Of a stretch of DNA of 64,000 nucleotides, positions 53,657 through 62,495 are shown piece by piece (within the stretch, counting starts at the first letter, position 1; each line of letters starts with the position of its first letter). The position numbers and the translations under genes were made by a program. Source of the stretch: Ignatzschineria larvae DSM 13226 (GTDB lineage Bacteria > Pseudomonadota > Gammaproteobacteria > Cardiobacteriales > Wohlfahrtiimonadaceae); contig NZ_CP150637.1 of assembly GCF_038500265.1 (NCBI RefSeq), positions 1,265,501-1,329,500 on the forward strand, in the 5' to 3' direction. The notes beneath the pieces are model-generated. The model saw only the letters and a list, made by a program, of their open reading frames with translations, was not told where the DNA came from and ran no database searches.

Positions 53657-54516
53657 ACAACTCCTTTGCCGGCTTCCTCAACAGAGTCTTTTGCCATTTC
53701 TTGAACGACTTCTTCAATAAAATTGACTGAAGCATCGATCACCGCTTTGCGTTCCCGATCAATCGTAATAAGATGATAACTATCGTGTAATGGGATTAAG
53801 GTCGCAGGACCTGACACATTCTGCTCAATCACACGCGCATTCGTCTCAATATCAGCAATATCATCGTGACTTGAATGCATAATCAAACAAGGGGCCGTCA
53901 CTTTACCAAGGTTGCGCTCTACCTCTTCCGATAGATAGAGCATCTCTGCTAATGACGGATATGGATTTCTCGCAAGCCCCGCAGATGCAGCATCACCGCC
54001 TAACATACTATCAGAGACAACTTTACGAATTTTCTCATCTTTAAGGCCATAAGGAGGCTCTTCAGCAAAAGCTCGATCTTGAAATATCCCCCATTTCTTA
54101 AACCATTTCAGTAGAAAAAAGAGATGCTTCGCATAAAAGGGAATGCTCCACCCATCATATCGAAAAGTGGTTGCATAGGTCATAACCCCGTTCACAATAT
54201 CTTGCCGCTCTTCGGCAAGTTTCAAAGCTAATACCGCCCCCATTGAAAGACCTGCGACAAAAAGATGCTCTACTTCCTGCTGTAATTTCTCAGCCGCAGT
54301 TTCAACACTCTGATACCAATCTTGCCAAGTTGTTTTACAAAGATCCGCTTCTGTTCCGCAATGGCCGGCAATCTGCATCGCATAGACGGTAAAACCTGCT
54401 TTATTCAGCCCTTTTGCTAAGATCCGCATTTCATTAGGGGTACCGGTTAAACCATGGATCAATAATACACCAATATTTCGATCCCCTTGCAACATAAAGC
54501 TGACATCTTTAATCAT
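53653..54516 (-). CDS. Alpha/beta hydrolase (carboxylesterase-like)
   Basis: A 287-residue serine hydrolase resembling Est30-type carboxylesterases. The oxyanion region is LLIHGLTGTPNEM, the nucleophile elbow is GLSMG in LFVAGLSMGAVLAL, the acid is in SSHDDIADIE and the His in DSYHLITID. It would cleave an ester or lipid. It overlaps the SMR subunit by 4 bp, and the HAD phosphatase gene lies 167 bp upstream on the same strand. Confidence 0.88.
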   Translation of the reverse strand: MIKDVSFMLQGDRNIGVLLIHGLTGTPNEMRILAKGLNKAGFTVYAMQIAGHCGTEADLCKTTWQDWYQSVETAAEKLQQEVEHLFVAGLSMGAVLALKLAEERQDIVNGVMTYATTFRYDGWSIPFYAKHLFFLLKWFKKWGIFQDRAFAEEPPYGLKDEKIRKVVSDSMLGGDAASAGLARNPYPSLAEMLYLSEEVERNLGKVTAPCLIMHSSHDDIADIETNARVIEQNVSGPATLIPLHDSYHLITIDRERKAVIDASVNFIEEVVQEMAKDSVEEAGKGVV

Positions 54517-54683
54517 TCATTCACTACCTATTTTCTGTTTTTTACTTATTCTTTTAATACTTCTTTTAATAATTCTTTAATTTATTTTTTAACTTATTTT
54601 TTAGCTTACTCAACTACTCATTCTTCTCCACAGCTCTCATCAATGCCCCTTATCAATAGCTATGATCAATATCCCTATTGAAC

Positions 54684-55331
54684 TCATTTTCCATCTAAAT
54701 GCGTCACAATATCGGCAAAATTCATAATCGCTTGATGGGGAATGCCATGTTTGTGACAATAATGAATAAGTTTCCCTTTGGCATAGACAAAATCAATCAC
54801 ATGGGAGACACAGAAATCAGAAGTGCCATCGCCTACATAGAGAATCTCGGAATATTGCTCATAGAGTCGATCCGCTTGATGACATTTACAATTGCCACTC
54901 TGCTTCTTACAAAAGGAAGTTGCATAAGGGAACTCTAACCGCCAATGGGAATCCCCCTCATAAATAAGATGGTTAGCGATGATGGGAACGTCAGTAATGC
55001 CATGCTTTTGTAAAATATATCGAATTGCATAATCTAAGCCATCACTGACAATCGCGACAGGAATATTGCGCCCACACATGGTCTCTAAAAATGGGATAAA
55101 ACTCTCATCAATTTCGATCGCCTCTAGGCAAGCATCTAACATGGCTTGATCTGCTCTTAACAGTGCTACTTGCCCCGCCATACATTCTAAAGATCCGATC
55201 TGCCCTGATTCCCAAGCCGCTTCTAAAGTTTCACAACCGGCTTCGCCAAAATGCTCGATCAAGGTATCTGTTACATCTTTGAGGCTAATTGTCCCATCAA
55301 AGTCACACAATATAATGTTATTCATAGCCAC
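54684..55331 (-). CDS. MtnX-like HAD-IB phosphatase
   Basis: A 215-residue HAD-superfamily phosphatase. The nucleophile motif is LCDFDGTIS, motif II is AIVSDGLDY, and motif III/IV is ILYVGDGTSDFC. The fold matches MtnX/PSP-type enzymes; the Cys cluster CKKQSGNCKCH is uncommon and might bind metal. It starts at GTG 55331 or ATG 55325. It heads a minus-strand cluster with the hydrolase and SMR pair. Confidence 0.88.
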   Translation of the reverse strand: MAMNNIILCDFDGTISLKDVTDTLIEHFGEAGCETLEAAWESGQIGSLECMAGQVALLRADQAMLDACLEAIEIDESFIPFLETMCGRNIPVAIVSDGLDYAIRYILQKHGITDVPIIANHLIYEGDSHWRLEFPYATSFCKKQSGNCKCHQADRLYEQYSEILYVGDGTSDFCVSHVIDFVYAKGKLIHYCHKHGIPHQAIMNFADIVTHLDGK

Positions 55332-55453
55332 ACATTAACCTTAAAATAATAATGAATAATTTTGAAATCCCTGAATTACCTAAATTTTTTACTTAAATTT
55401 ACTCAAATATAGAGCATTATTATCCTAGTTTTCCCTCAATACGCTATACAACT

Positions 55454-55509
55454 TTTGTGTAATTTGTGTAACCATTCACAATTCGAAAAGGGGAGGAATA
55501 TGTTATAAT
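55454..55509 (+). promoter_or_regulatory. Direct repeat and promoter of the RstAB-like operon
   Basis: TTTGTGTAA occurs twice in direct tandem (55454-55462 and 55463-55471). TATAAT lies at 55504-55509 without a good -35, as in activator-dependent promoters. A response regulator bound here could control its own operon. Confidence 0.5.
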
Positions 55510-55569
55510 TGACAAATATTTAACTTTTATCACATTTTCAGGGCCTATGCGCCGAAAACCGAGAAAATC

Positions 55570-56355
55570 ATGTCTAAACATATACTGATTATTGAGGATG
55601 ACACACGTCTTGCTACCCTCACTAGCGAATATCTACAAATGCAAGGATTTACCGTTACTTGTCATACTCGAGGGGATACGGCAGAAGCTACAATTTTAGA
55701 TTTGCTACCTGATCTTATAATCTTAGATGTGTTACTTCCTGGTAAATCAGGGTTTGATATCTGCCGAGACATACGCCCTTTCTATCACAATCCTATTCTG
55801 ATCCTCACCGCAAGTGAAGATAATATTGATGAGATTATCGGCCTTGAACTAGGGGCAGATGACTATCTTACTAAACCTGTCGAACCTCGGCGCTTACTTG
55901 CACGAATTCGAGTATTGCTACGTAGACAACCTACTCATCATCTAAGCCCCATGACGGCTAATGGTCGAGATGACTCATCGCAAATACCAATTTCAATACC
56001 CATAAATGCTATCCAACCGCAGTATCAATCAGCTCAACGACTCACTTTTGGTGATCTTACAATTGATGGCAATAACCGTACAGTTCAAATCAAAGATGCA
56101 ATACTTGATTTTACAACCGCAGAATTTGATCTGCTATGGCTATTAGCAAGTCATGCGGGCACTATTTTAACGCGGGATGATCTCTTTAATGATCTTCGAG
56201 GTATTGATTTTGATGGAGATGATCGTTCTATTGATGCGAAAATATCTCGTGTTCGCAAAAAGCTGCAAGAGGATCCAGATCATCCTACGTGGATTAAGAC
56301 CGTTCGCGGCAAAGGCTATCTCTTTACGCTCGATACGCCGGTACAAAATATTTAA
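55570..56355 (+). CDS. OmpR-family response regulator (RstA-like)
   Basis: A 261-residue regulator. The receiver has IIEDD, the acceptor Asp in LIILDVLLPGKSG, and KPVEPRRLLARI. A long polar linker (about residues 122-150, RQPTHHLSPMTANGRDD) precedes the winged helix, which ends TWIKTVRGKGYLF. The kinase gene follows after 72 bp. Sequence style fits RstA/OmpR-type proteins. Target genes are unknown apart from the likely autoregulation at the direct repeat upstream. Confidence 0.92.
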   Translation: MSKHILIIEDDTRLATLTSEYLQMQGFTVTCHTRGDTAEATILDLLPDLIILDVLLPGKSGFDICRDIRPFYHNPILILTASEDNIDEIIGLELGADDYLTKPVEPRRLLARIRVLLRRQPTHHLSPMTANGRDDSSQIPISIPINAIQPQYQSAQRLTFGDLTIDGNNRTVQIKDAILDFTTAEFDLLWLLASHAGTILTRDDLFNDLRGIDFDGDDRSIDAKISRVRKKLQEDPDHPTWIKTVRGKGYLFTLDTPVQNI

Positions 56356-56427
56356 TAGCATATAGGGAATTGAATAACACATAGTGGTCATTATGCGTAT
56401 TAAATAAATAGAGGAATCTGTCATTAC

Positions 56428-57789
56428 ATGAGCCAGCCAATACATCTATCCCATCATCAAACAAAAGATTACCCACAACAACCCTCTCTTACCTCTCGTG
56501 TAATTCTTTATCTCGGCATTATGCTAGTTGCGCAAAGTATTATCGTCTATGGGGCTCTTCACATTTTCGTGGCACTTCCCCAAGCCTGGACAGGATTGAG
56601 CGAAGATTATCAATTTTATCAAGAAATGCTTGACGAAAGTGCCAAACTCCTAACGGAGCAATTCAATGGTGATCCACTTCACGATGAAGCCTTAGTCGAT
56701 AAAATCAGTGAACGATTTAAATTTGAAGTCGAAATTTTACCACTAGATACCACGTTGCCACCGGAAATCGATGCCCAATTTCAAGAAGATCATCTCGCTT
56801 ACGATGATCGACTCAATACTATTTATCTGCGATTTGGCCCAGACCAACAACTATTACAAATAGGCCCGCTTGCCAATAATGATATTCTTGATGCGGATAC
56901 CTCTGCACTGCTCCTCTTTATTCTCATCTGCTCACTGGTGAGTGCTATCGTCTTCGTCTGCTTTCTCTTTTTGGCGCTTCTCCCTCTTTGGCGTGATGCT
57001 ATGCGGCTTCGTGCCACTGCCGATCAGCTCTCCATTGGCAACCTCTCCTCTCGAACACCTAAGGCCAATAGTTGGCTCTTTAAAACGCTCACAGAAGTGG
57101 TCAATACAATGGCGAATCGCCTCAATCAACAGATGCGCGATAGTAAATTGATCTTCCATGCCATGGCACATGAATTACGCACACCTATTGCTCGGCTCCG
57201 TTTTGGTCTTACAATGATGGATGAAGCCAATACTATCGAAGCCATGAAACGACAATTGCCGGGGATTCATCACGATTTAGAGGAATTAGAAGCCTTAATC
57301 AATACCAGCCTCAATTTCTTTAAAATGCAACAGCAGGAGATTCTCCCTAACAAAACTCCCGTAGATCTACAACATTGGGCCTCTCATATCCTTCATTCGT
57401 TAATGCCGATGAAGCCTGTAGAAGTGACCCTTGAAGAGCACATTGAAAATACAACCTTCCCAATAGATCAAAAACTCGCAACGCTTGCGCTCAATAATCT
57501 TCTGCTCAATGCTTACAAGTATACAGCTTCTAAAGTCTCCCTCACCATGTCCGTAGTGGATGAGGCACTCTATATCAAGGTATCTGATGACGGTGCCGGC
57601 ATTCCTCCTGAGGCCTATGAAGAGATCTTTAAACCATTTTCAAGATTAGATAATAGCCGAACCCGAGAAACCGGCGGTCATGGCTTAGGACTTGCCTATG
57701 TAGCTCTCATTGCGGAATCTCATCAAGGTTGTATTAGAGTCGGCAGAAGTCAGTGGGATGGTGCAGAGCTAACACTCATACTGCGATAA
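56428..57789 (+). CDS. Sensor histidine kinase (RstB-like)
   Basis: A 453-residue sensor with two membrane helices (about 28-50 and 160-185) around a periplasmic domain of about 110 residues, then HAMP, H-box FHAMAHELRTPIARLRFG, N-box NNLLLNAYKYT, G1 DDGAGIPPEAYEEIF and G2 GGHGLGLAYVALI. The H-box with HELRTPIARL is the EnvZ/RstB type. It is cotranscribed with the regulator. Confidence 0.93.
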   Translation: MSQPIHLSHHQTKDYPQQPSLTSRVILYLGIMLVAQSIIVYGALHIFVALPQAWTGLSEDYQFYQEMLDESAKLLTEQFNGDPLHDEALVDKISERFKFEVEILPLDTTLPPEIDAQFQEDHLAYDDRLNTIYLRFGPDQQLLQIGPLANNDILDADTSALLLFILICSLVSAIVFVCFLFLALLPLWRDAMRLRATADQLSIGNLSSRTPKANSWLFKTLTEVVNTMANRLNQQMRDSKLIFHAMAHELRTPIARLRFGLTMMDEANTIEAMKRQLPGIHHDLEELEALINTSLNFFKMQQQEILPNKTPVDLQHWASHILHSLMPMKPVEVTLEEHIENTTFPIDQKLATLALNNLLLNAYKYTASKVSLTMSVVDEALYIKVSDDGAGIPPEAYEEIFKPFSRLDNSRTRETGGHGLGLAYVALIAESHQGCIRVGRSQWDGAELTLILR

Positions 57790-57896
57790 AATAGTGATGA
57801 AAAATGACTAATCAGTCTTTTCTAATATTTGGCATTTCCAATATTTAGTATTTCCCATATTGTTAACTCATTTAGGTTAGATTATTTTTATTTTCT

Positions 57897-58071
57897 TTAG
57901 AGTAAAATGGGTTTAAGAAAAATGGTTTTTAAACAGCTATTGTGGGGTTTTAAAAGAAGATAAAACCGTGTTCAACAACACTTGTAATATGCCGGATAGC
58001 ACAGTTTTCTCGCCTCGATCAGTTGATGTATCGGCATTTGAATAAGCTTATTTTGAATCGATATTACTATA
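57897..58071 (-). repeat. MITE-like repeat, long form, reversed
   Basis: About 175 bp. The left edge reads TTAGAGTAAAATGGGTTTAAG and the right edge ends CGATATTACTATA. It shares the additional segment (AACAGCTATTGTGGGG) with the copy at 49678-49843 and is in reverse orientation. The right end lies two bases from the methyltransferase stop codon. Confidence 0.8.
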
Positions 58072-58072
58072 T

Positions 58073-58909
58073 TTAAAAGGGCTGATGATCAGTGCGCCAC
58101 TTCAGGAAAGCCCAAGGTCGATTAGTATAATAGATGGAGGGAAATGCATTGCCCTCTTCTTCATAGTATTGGGTTAATGTATCAACTTCTTGTGCTGTTA
58201 AATCCCCAATTGACCACTTCACTGCTTGAATAAAATCATTAACATTACGAATCGTTTGTTGGCTGTCTTGATGCCTAGCTTCAATAAAATCAACAGAAAC
58301 CCGATACCCCTGTTGATAAAGAATATTTACAGCATAAATATAGGTGGGAAATCCAATATAATCCCGCCCAAGTACTTTAAGGATCTCCCGATTCATAAAA
58401 TCTTTCTCCACTGTCATAGTCATATAAACAGCTTTCTTTGCTTTTTGATTTAGCTTAGCCAATGCCGACTCTAAATCAGTAACCATCGAAGAGCGTGAAG
58501 AGATACAGATATCGCACTCTGGAATATCAGACCAATCATCTTCCCATGATCTTAAAATCGTTTCATAATTGGTGATGCCTAGTTTTGAAGCTCTCTCATC
58601 CGTTACTTCTAGCATTTTTGGACTATAATCTAATGCATACACTTTCTCAATCATCGGTGCAAGAGCCAATGCAATCGTCCCACCACCACAACCGATATCT
58701 AAGGCAGTGTCTACGCCATTGAAGTCCATTCTAGATAAAAATGCAGAGATATAGTCATTCGCAACGCTACTATGACTTCCCATTCTGCTCGCTTTTTTAT
58801 CCCAATCTTCCGACTTTTTCGGCTGTCTGAGAGAGTTTCGGGCATGCACTCGATACAGCTCAGCAAAATCAATATCAAAAACTGTCGTTAAATCTGAACG
58901 AATGTGCAT
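58073..58909 (-). CDS. Class I SAM-dependent methyltransferase
   Basis: A 278-residue methyltransferase. The SAM-binding motif I is TALDIGCGGGTIALAL, followed by YALDYSPKMLEV (motif post-I, acidic end of strand 2) and DICISSRSSMV at strand 4. Around 60 N-terminal residues precede the domain. The acceptor is unknown. Its stop codon lies beside a MITE-like repeat, which may supply the 3' end of the transcript. Confidence 0.85.
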   Translation of the reverse strand: MHIRSDLTTVFDIDFAELYRVHARNSLRQPKKSEDWDKKASRMGSHSSVANDYISAFLSRMDFNGVDTALDIGCGGGTIALALAPMIEKVYALDYSPKMLEVTDERASKLGITNYETILRSWEDDWSDIPECDICISSRSSMVTDLESALAKLNQKAKKAVYMTMTVEKDFMNREILKVLGRDYIGFPTYIYAVNILYQQGYRVSVDFIEARHQDSQQTIRNVNDFIQAVKWSIGDLTAQEVDTLTQYYEEEGNAFPSIYYTNRPWAFLKWRTDHQPF

Positions 58910-59104
58910 TATTCTATTCCCTATCTACTCATAAAACAAAATGTAATCAAGAAGCAAAATCTCGTAAAAAGCATTAGATCTAAAAAACAATACTATCTGA
59001 GAAATCAATCTTGAACCATCCCTCTAATGGTTAATAGAAAATTTAAGTTTCATTTAAATTCACTCCGGTAGTTCAATACCGAAACTCGATACAGAAATCA
59101 GGCT

Positions 59105-59479
59105 TTAAAGATCAATAACTTCAACTTGGTCTCGCTCGGTAATAATCATCAAGGGCACATTCTCATAGCTATCGATGTGACCTATCAGGCAGACTTCCTG
59201 TTTTGCTAATGATTGCGCCCACTCAAGCGAGCCGATATCAGCTAAATCTTCGCGCCAAATAAAGCCATAAAAAGGTTCCTTTGGGTAAGGCTGCACAAAA
59301 TTAAGATAAATCGCCTCTTCAGTGACATCAACCGTTATTACTTCACCGCATACTTTGCGATGATACCCTTCATAAACCTTCGCCTCCGTTGCAAGAATAT
59401 AATCAGAAGCCCATGTCATTGTCCCTAAGCTACAGGCACAGAGTAACAGTAAACTTACTCGTTGTAATACTCGTTGCAT
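59105..59479 (-). CDS. Secreted protein with probable OB-like fold
   Basis: A 124-residue protein with a signal peptide (MQRVLQRVSLLLLCACSLGTMTWAS). The mature part, starting DYILATEAKVYEGYHRKVCGEVITVDVTEEAIYLNFVQPYP, has the pattern of small exported OB-fold proteins (two Cys in the mature chain could bond). Function is not evident. AAAGGAGTGAG precedes the start. The next gene upstream on this strand is a small membrane protein. Confidence 0.7.
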   Translation of the reverse strand: MQRVLQRVSLLLLCACSLGTMTWASDYILATEAKVYEGYHRKVCGEVITVDVTEEAIYLNFVQPYPKEPFYGFIWREDLADIGSLEWAQSLAKQEVCLIGHIDSYENVPLMIITERDQVEVIDL

Positions 59480-59518
59480 AACTCACTCCTTTAATACAAT
59501 TGAATACACAATGGAGAA

Positions 59519-59731
59519 TTAACGTCTATTTTTCCAATAAGTAAGTACCGGTGGACCAATTAAAAATGCGCCCACTAATAACTCTAATAGCGTCACAATC
59601 GCCCAGCCAATATTAAAGGCAAACATCCAACAGATCGCAATGGCAACTGATGCAATCACAACGGCACGATCATCTAAGAAATGGCGTAAACCAACACCAA
59701 CTACAAAAAAGAGGAAGAGAAAAAATAACAT
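59519..59731 (-). CDS. Small two-helix membrane protein
   Basis: A 70-residue protein with three short hydrophobic stretches (MLFFLFLFFVVGVGL, VIASVAIAICWMFAFNIGWAI, LLELLVGAFLIGPPVL) and a basic end KNRR. GAGGTCC precedes the ATG. It lies about 40 bp ahead of the secreted OB-like protein and is probably cotranscribed. No family recognised. Confidence 0.65.
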   Translation of the reverse strand: MLFFLFLFFVVGVGLRHFLDDRAVVIASVAIAICWMFAFNIGWAIVTLLELLVGAFLIGPPVLTYWKNRR

Positions 59732-59941
59732 AGCGGACCTCGCTGAACTTTCATTCTATATATCTATTAAAAAACCATACAAATTGATTCATAAGGATCT
59801 ATTCTAACACTATAAAGAATATACTTTAAGCTACAACTACTTAAATATATTTATAATTCAATGCATTTATTGAATGATGCATTCTCATTTACGCTTCTAT
59901 TCATTTCTCTCTAAATTGGCCTCAATCCTATTGATTATCGC

Positions 59942-61735
59942 CTATTGCAGATCTTGTAAAAAAGTTTGTAACGCTCTTTCGATATAGATGGTATCCCTTA
60001 AATATTCTGCCGGCGTTTTTTGGTCTATCAGTTGCTCTAACTTAAAATGCGTTGTAATCATCTCTTCTCGCAAACTTGTAATGAGTGTTTGGAAAAGTGC
60101 AAGATAATATGGCGCACCATAAGCCTTAGCGGAGAGTTCTCTGAAGCGAAATACTGCCCCATCTGCGATGCTACTGCGCTCTAAAACACCATATAATGAT
60201 AGAGAAAAATAGGGTTTTTCAATCGTGATGAGATGCGTTGAACCATCAAAATCTTCTTCCGTAAAATCATGCGCAATAAAAGTGGGCGACAATAATGATT
60301 CGATATAAGGATCATAAATATTATACTCCCCATACCAATTGGTTTGCCGACCTTTAGCAATACTTTGAATAAATTCAATGGCTGTACGCAATAATTCACC
60401 GGCGTAGAGGATCTCTTCTTCTGTCGTATAGCGCCCCACACTTACACGAATTGACGAGAATGCCCGGCGTTCATCATAGCCCATCTCTGTTAATACATAA
60501 GAGGGTAAAGTACTGTCACTATTACAAGCCGAGCCTTTTGCAAGCGCTAACTTCGGCACTAAGGCCAATAAAGTATCGGCATGAACATCCGGAAGATAGA
60601 GATTTAAAACGCCTGGCTCCCGCTCTGCCTTAACCTTTATACCTGATTTAATATCGGCAAATTGTGGCTCTGAATTGATAATATCAGTGAATATTTTATC
60701 TCTCTCCCGATTGCTTTGTTGGCTGCTTTGCTGCCCCATTTGCTGATCATCTTGTGAATCTTTCCGAACAATTGAAGCACTATTCACCTCAACGCCAAGA
60801 GGCAGTAATTGACGAAGTAGTAAGCCCTCTAACCGCACTAAACGATGACGTTCATCACGCCAATTCGCCGCAATCAAAGATAATGCTTTTGCAAATCCTA
60901 AAACGCCCTCATTCGGCATTGTGCCGGCACGCAGCATTTGCCCACCACTACCGTCCATCAAATGTTGCATCGGTAATTTTGGGAATGCTCGGCGATAGAG
61001 TAATCCAATATTTTTAGGACCATAGCATTTATGAGCCGACAGACTAACAAGATCAAATTGAGAAGCATCAAATTGAAAATGAGGAGCGGCTTGAGTTGCA
61101 TCGATATGAATGGGAATCTTATATTTTCGAGCCATTTTAGCAATAGCTTCTACCGGCAATTTATCACCCGTTTCATTGTTGACCCAAATAAGGGAAATAA
61201 GCGCAGTCTCTTCATTAATCGCAGATTCAATCATCTCCGCGGTAATCGTCCCTTCGCTATTAGGCGCAATAAAATGCCCTTTATAACCCATCTTCATTAA
61301 ACTTTGAACTGTATTGATCGTCGCTTTATGCTCGATAGTGGTCGTGATGATTTCCCGTTTTTTTTGCGCCTGTAATACGCCTTTGAGCGCATGATTAATC
61401 GATTCTGTCGCACCGCTTGTAATCGTAATCTCTTCTCGAGTGACATTAAAATGACGAGCAATCTGTTCTAGCGCTTCTTGCACATATTGCGTTGTCATTG
61501 CGCCTAATTCATGTGGACTACTGATATTTGCCCAATGGCGCTCCATCGCATTGACCATCGCCTCAATCACCAAAGGATCCACCGGCGTTGTCGCAGCATA
61601 ATCAAGATAAACCATATCCGAGAAATGGGGCTTTGTTGGAAGCTTTAGAAGTTCAATCTCCCCTTTCCCCTGCTGATTCAGCTGATTTTGGGTTGTATCA
61701 TTCAAGTTTTCAGCAATATCCCATACTCTTTTCAT
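59942..61735 (-). CDS. Cysteine desulfurase with extra C-terminal domain
   Basis: A 597-residue protein. Residues about 40-460 are a NifS/IscS-type desulfurase: YLDYAATTPVDP, the Schiff-base Lys in LVSLSAHKCYGPKNIG, and the catalytic Cys in KGSACNSDS. A Q/S-rich insertion lies near residues 330-350. Residues about 465-597 form an additional domain that recalls the IscU scaffold in outline (IADGAVFRFRELSAKAYGAPYYLALFQTL) but has no cysteine. So it may be a fused, catalytically silent scaffold-like module. AAAAGGATAATCA precedes the start. Confidence 0.85.
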   Translation of the reverse strand: MKRVWDIAENLNDTTQNQLNQQGKGEIELLKLPTKPHFSDMVYLDYAATTPVDPLVIEAMVNAMERHWANISSPHELGAMTTQYVQEALEQIARHFNVTREEITITSGATESINHALKGVLQAQKKREIITTTIEHKATINTVQSLMKMGYKGHFIAPNSEGTITAEMIESAINEETALISLIWVNNETGDKLPVEAIAKMARKYKIPIHIDATQAAPHFQFDASQFDLVSLSAHKCYGPKNIGLLYRRAFPKLPMQHLMDGSGGQMLRAGTMPNEGVLGFAKALSLIAANWRDERHRLVRLEGLLLRQLLPLGVEVNSASIVRKDSQDDQQMGQQSSQQSNRERDKIFTDIINSEPQFADIKSGIKVKAEREPGVLNLYLPDVHADTLLALVPKLALAKGSACNSDSTLPSYVLTEMGYDERRAFSSIRVSVGRYTTEEEILYAGELLRTAIEFIQSIAKGRQTNWYGEYNIYDPYIESLLSPTFIAHDFTEEDFDGSTHLITIEKPYFSLSLYGVLERSSIADGAVFRFRELSAKAYGAPYYLALFQTLITSLREEMITTHFKLEQLIDQKTPAEYLRDTIYIERALQTFLQDLQ

Positions 61736-61855
61736 TGATTATCCTTTTCAATCGATAGCGCTATGAATTGATAGATTCATCGTTGCTACTTATTTTGCTA
61801 CTTATTAACACTCAATCTAGTTTTGTCATAACAAAGCTCTCATAAACAAAGCCTA

Positions 61856-61881
61856 ATAAAAAAAGCGCCAAGAGAGCGCTT
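61856..61881 (-). terminator. Intrinsic terminator of the ABC ATPase gene
   Basis: On the minus strand AAGCGC and GCGCTT form the stem and TTTTTTT follows, 64 bp past the ATPase stop. Confidence 0.85.
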
Positions 61882-62495
61882 CTTTAATATATCATTGATT
61901 GTATCTTCGCTAACAACTATTAGCATAAAAGTCAGGGGAAGAAATTATCCATTATAATGTTGAATAAATTGTTTAAATCGCTCTGATTGTGGATTCGTAA
62001 AGAGCTCATGGGGATCCCCCTCTTCTTCAATACGCCCTTCATGGAAAAAGACAACTCGATTAGAGACATTACGGGCAAAATCCATCTCATGAGTTACCAC
62101 AATCATCGTCATCCCCTCTTTTGCTAAATCCTGCATGACTGTCAACACTTCATGCACTAACTCAGGGTCTAATGCAGATGTAGGTTCATCAAAGAGAATC
62201 ACACTCGGTTCCATAGCAAGCGCTCTCGCAATCGCCACACGTTGCTGCTGTCCACCCGATAAAGAGATAGGATAGTCATTCACCCGTTCACTCATCCCCA
62301 CTTTTTCGAGCAATTTAAGCGCTCGTGCTTTTGCCTCTTTCTTCGACAATCCTAATACATGAACAGGCGCTTCGATCATATTCTCAAGCACCGTCATATG
62401 ACCCCAAAGATTGAAGTTTTGAAATACCATCCCCAGTTCTGTTCGCATTTTCTGTAGTGCTTTTTGATCTTTTGCCACTAAACCTTTGTCACTAG

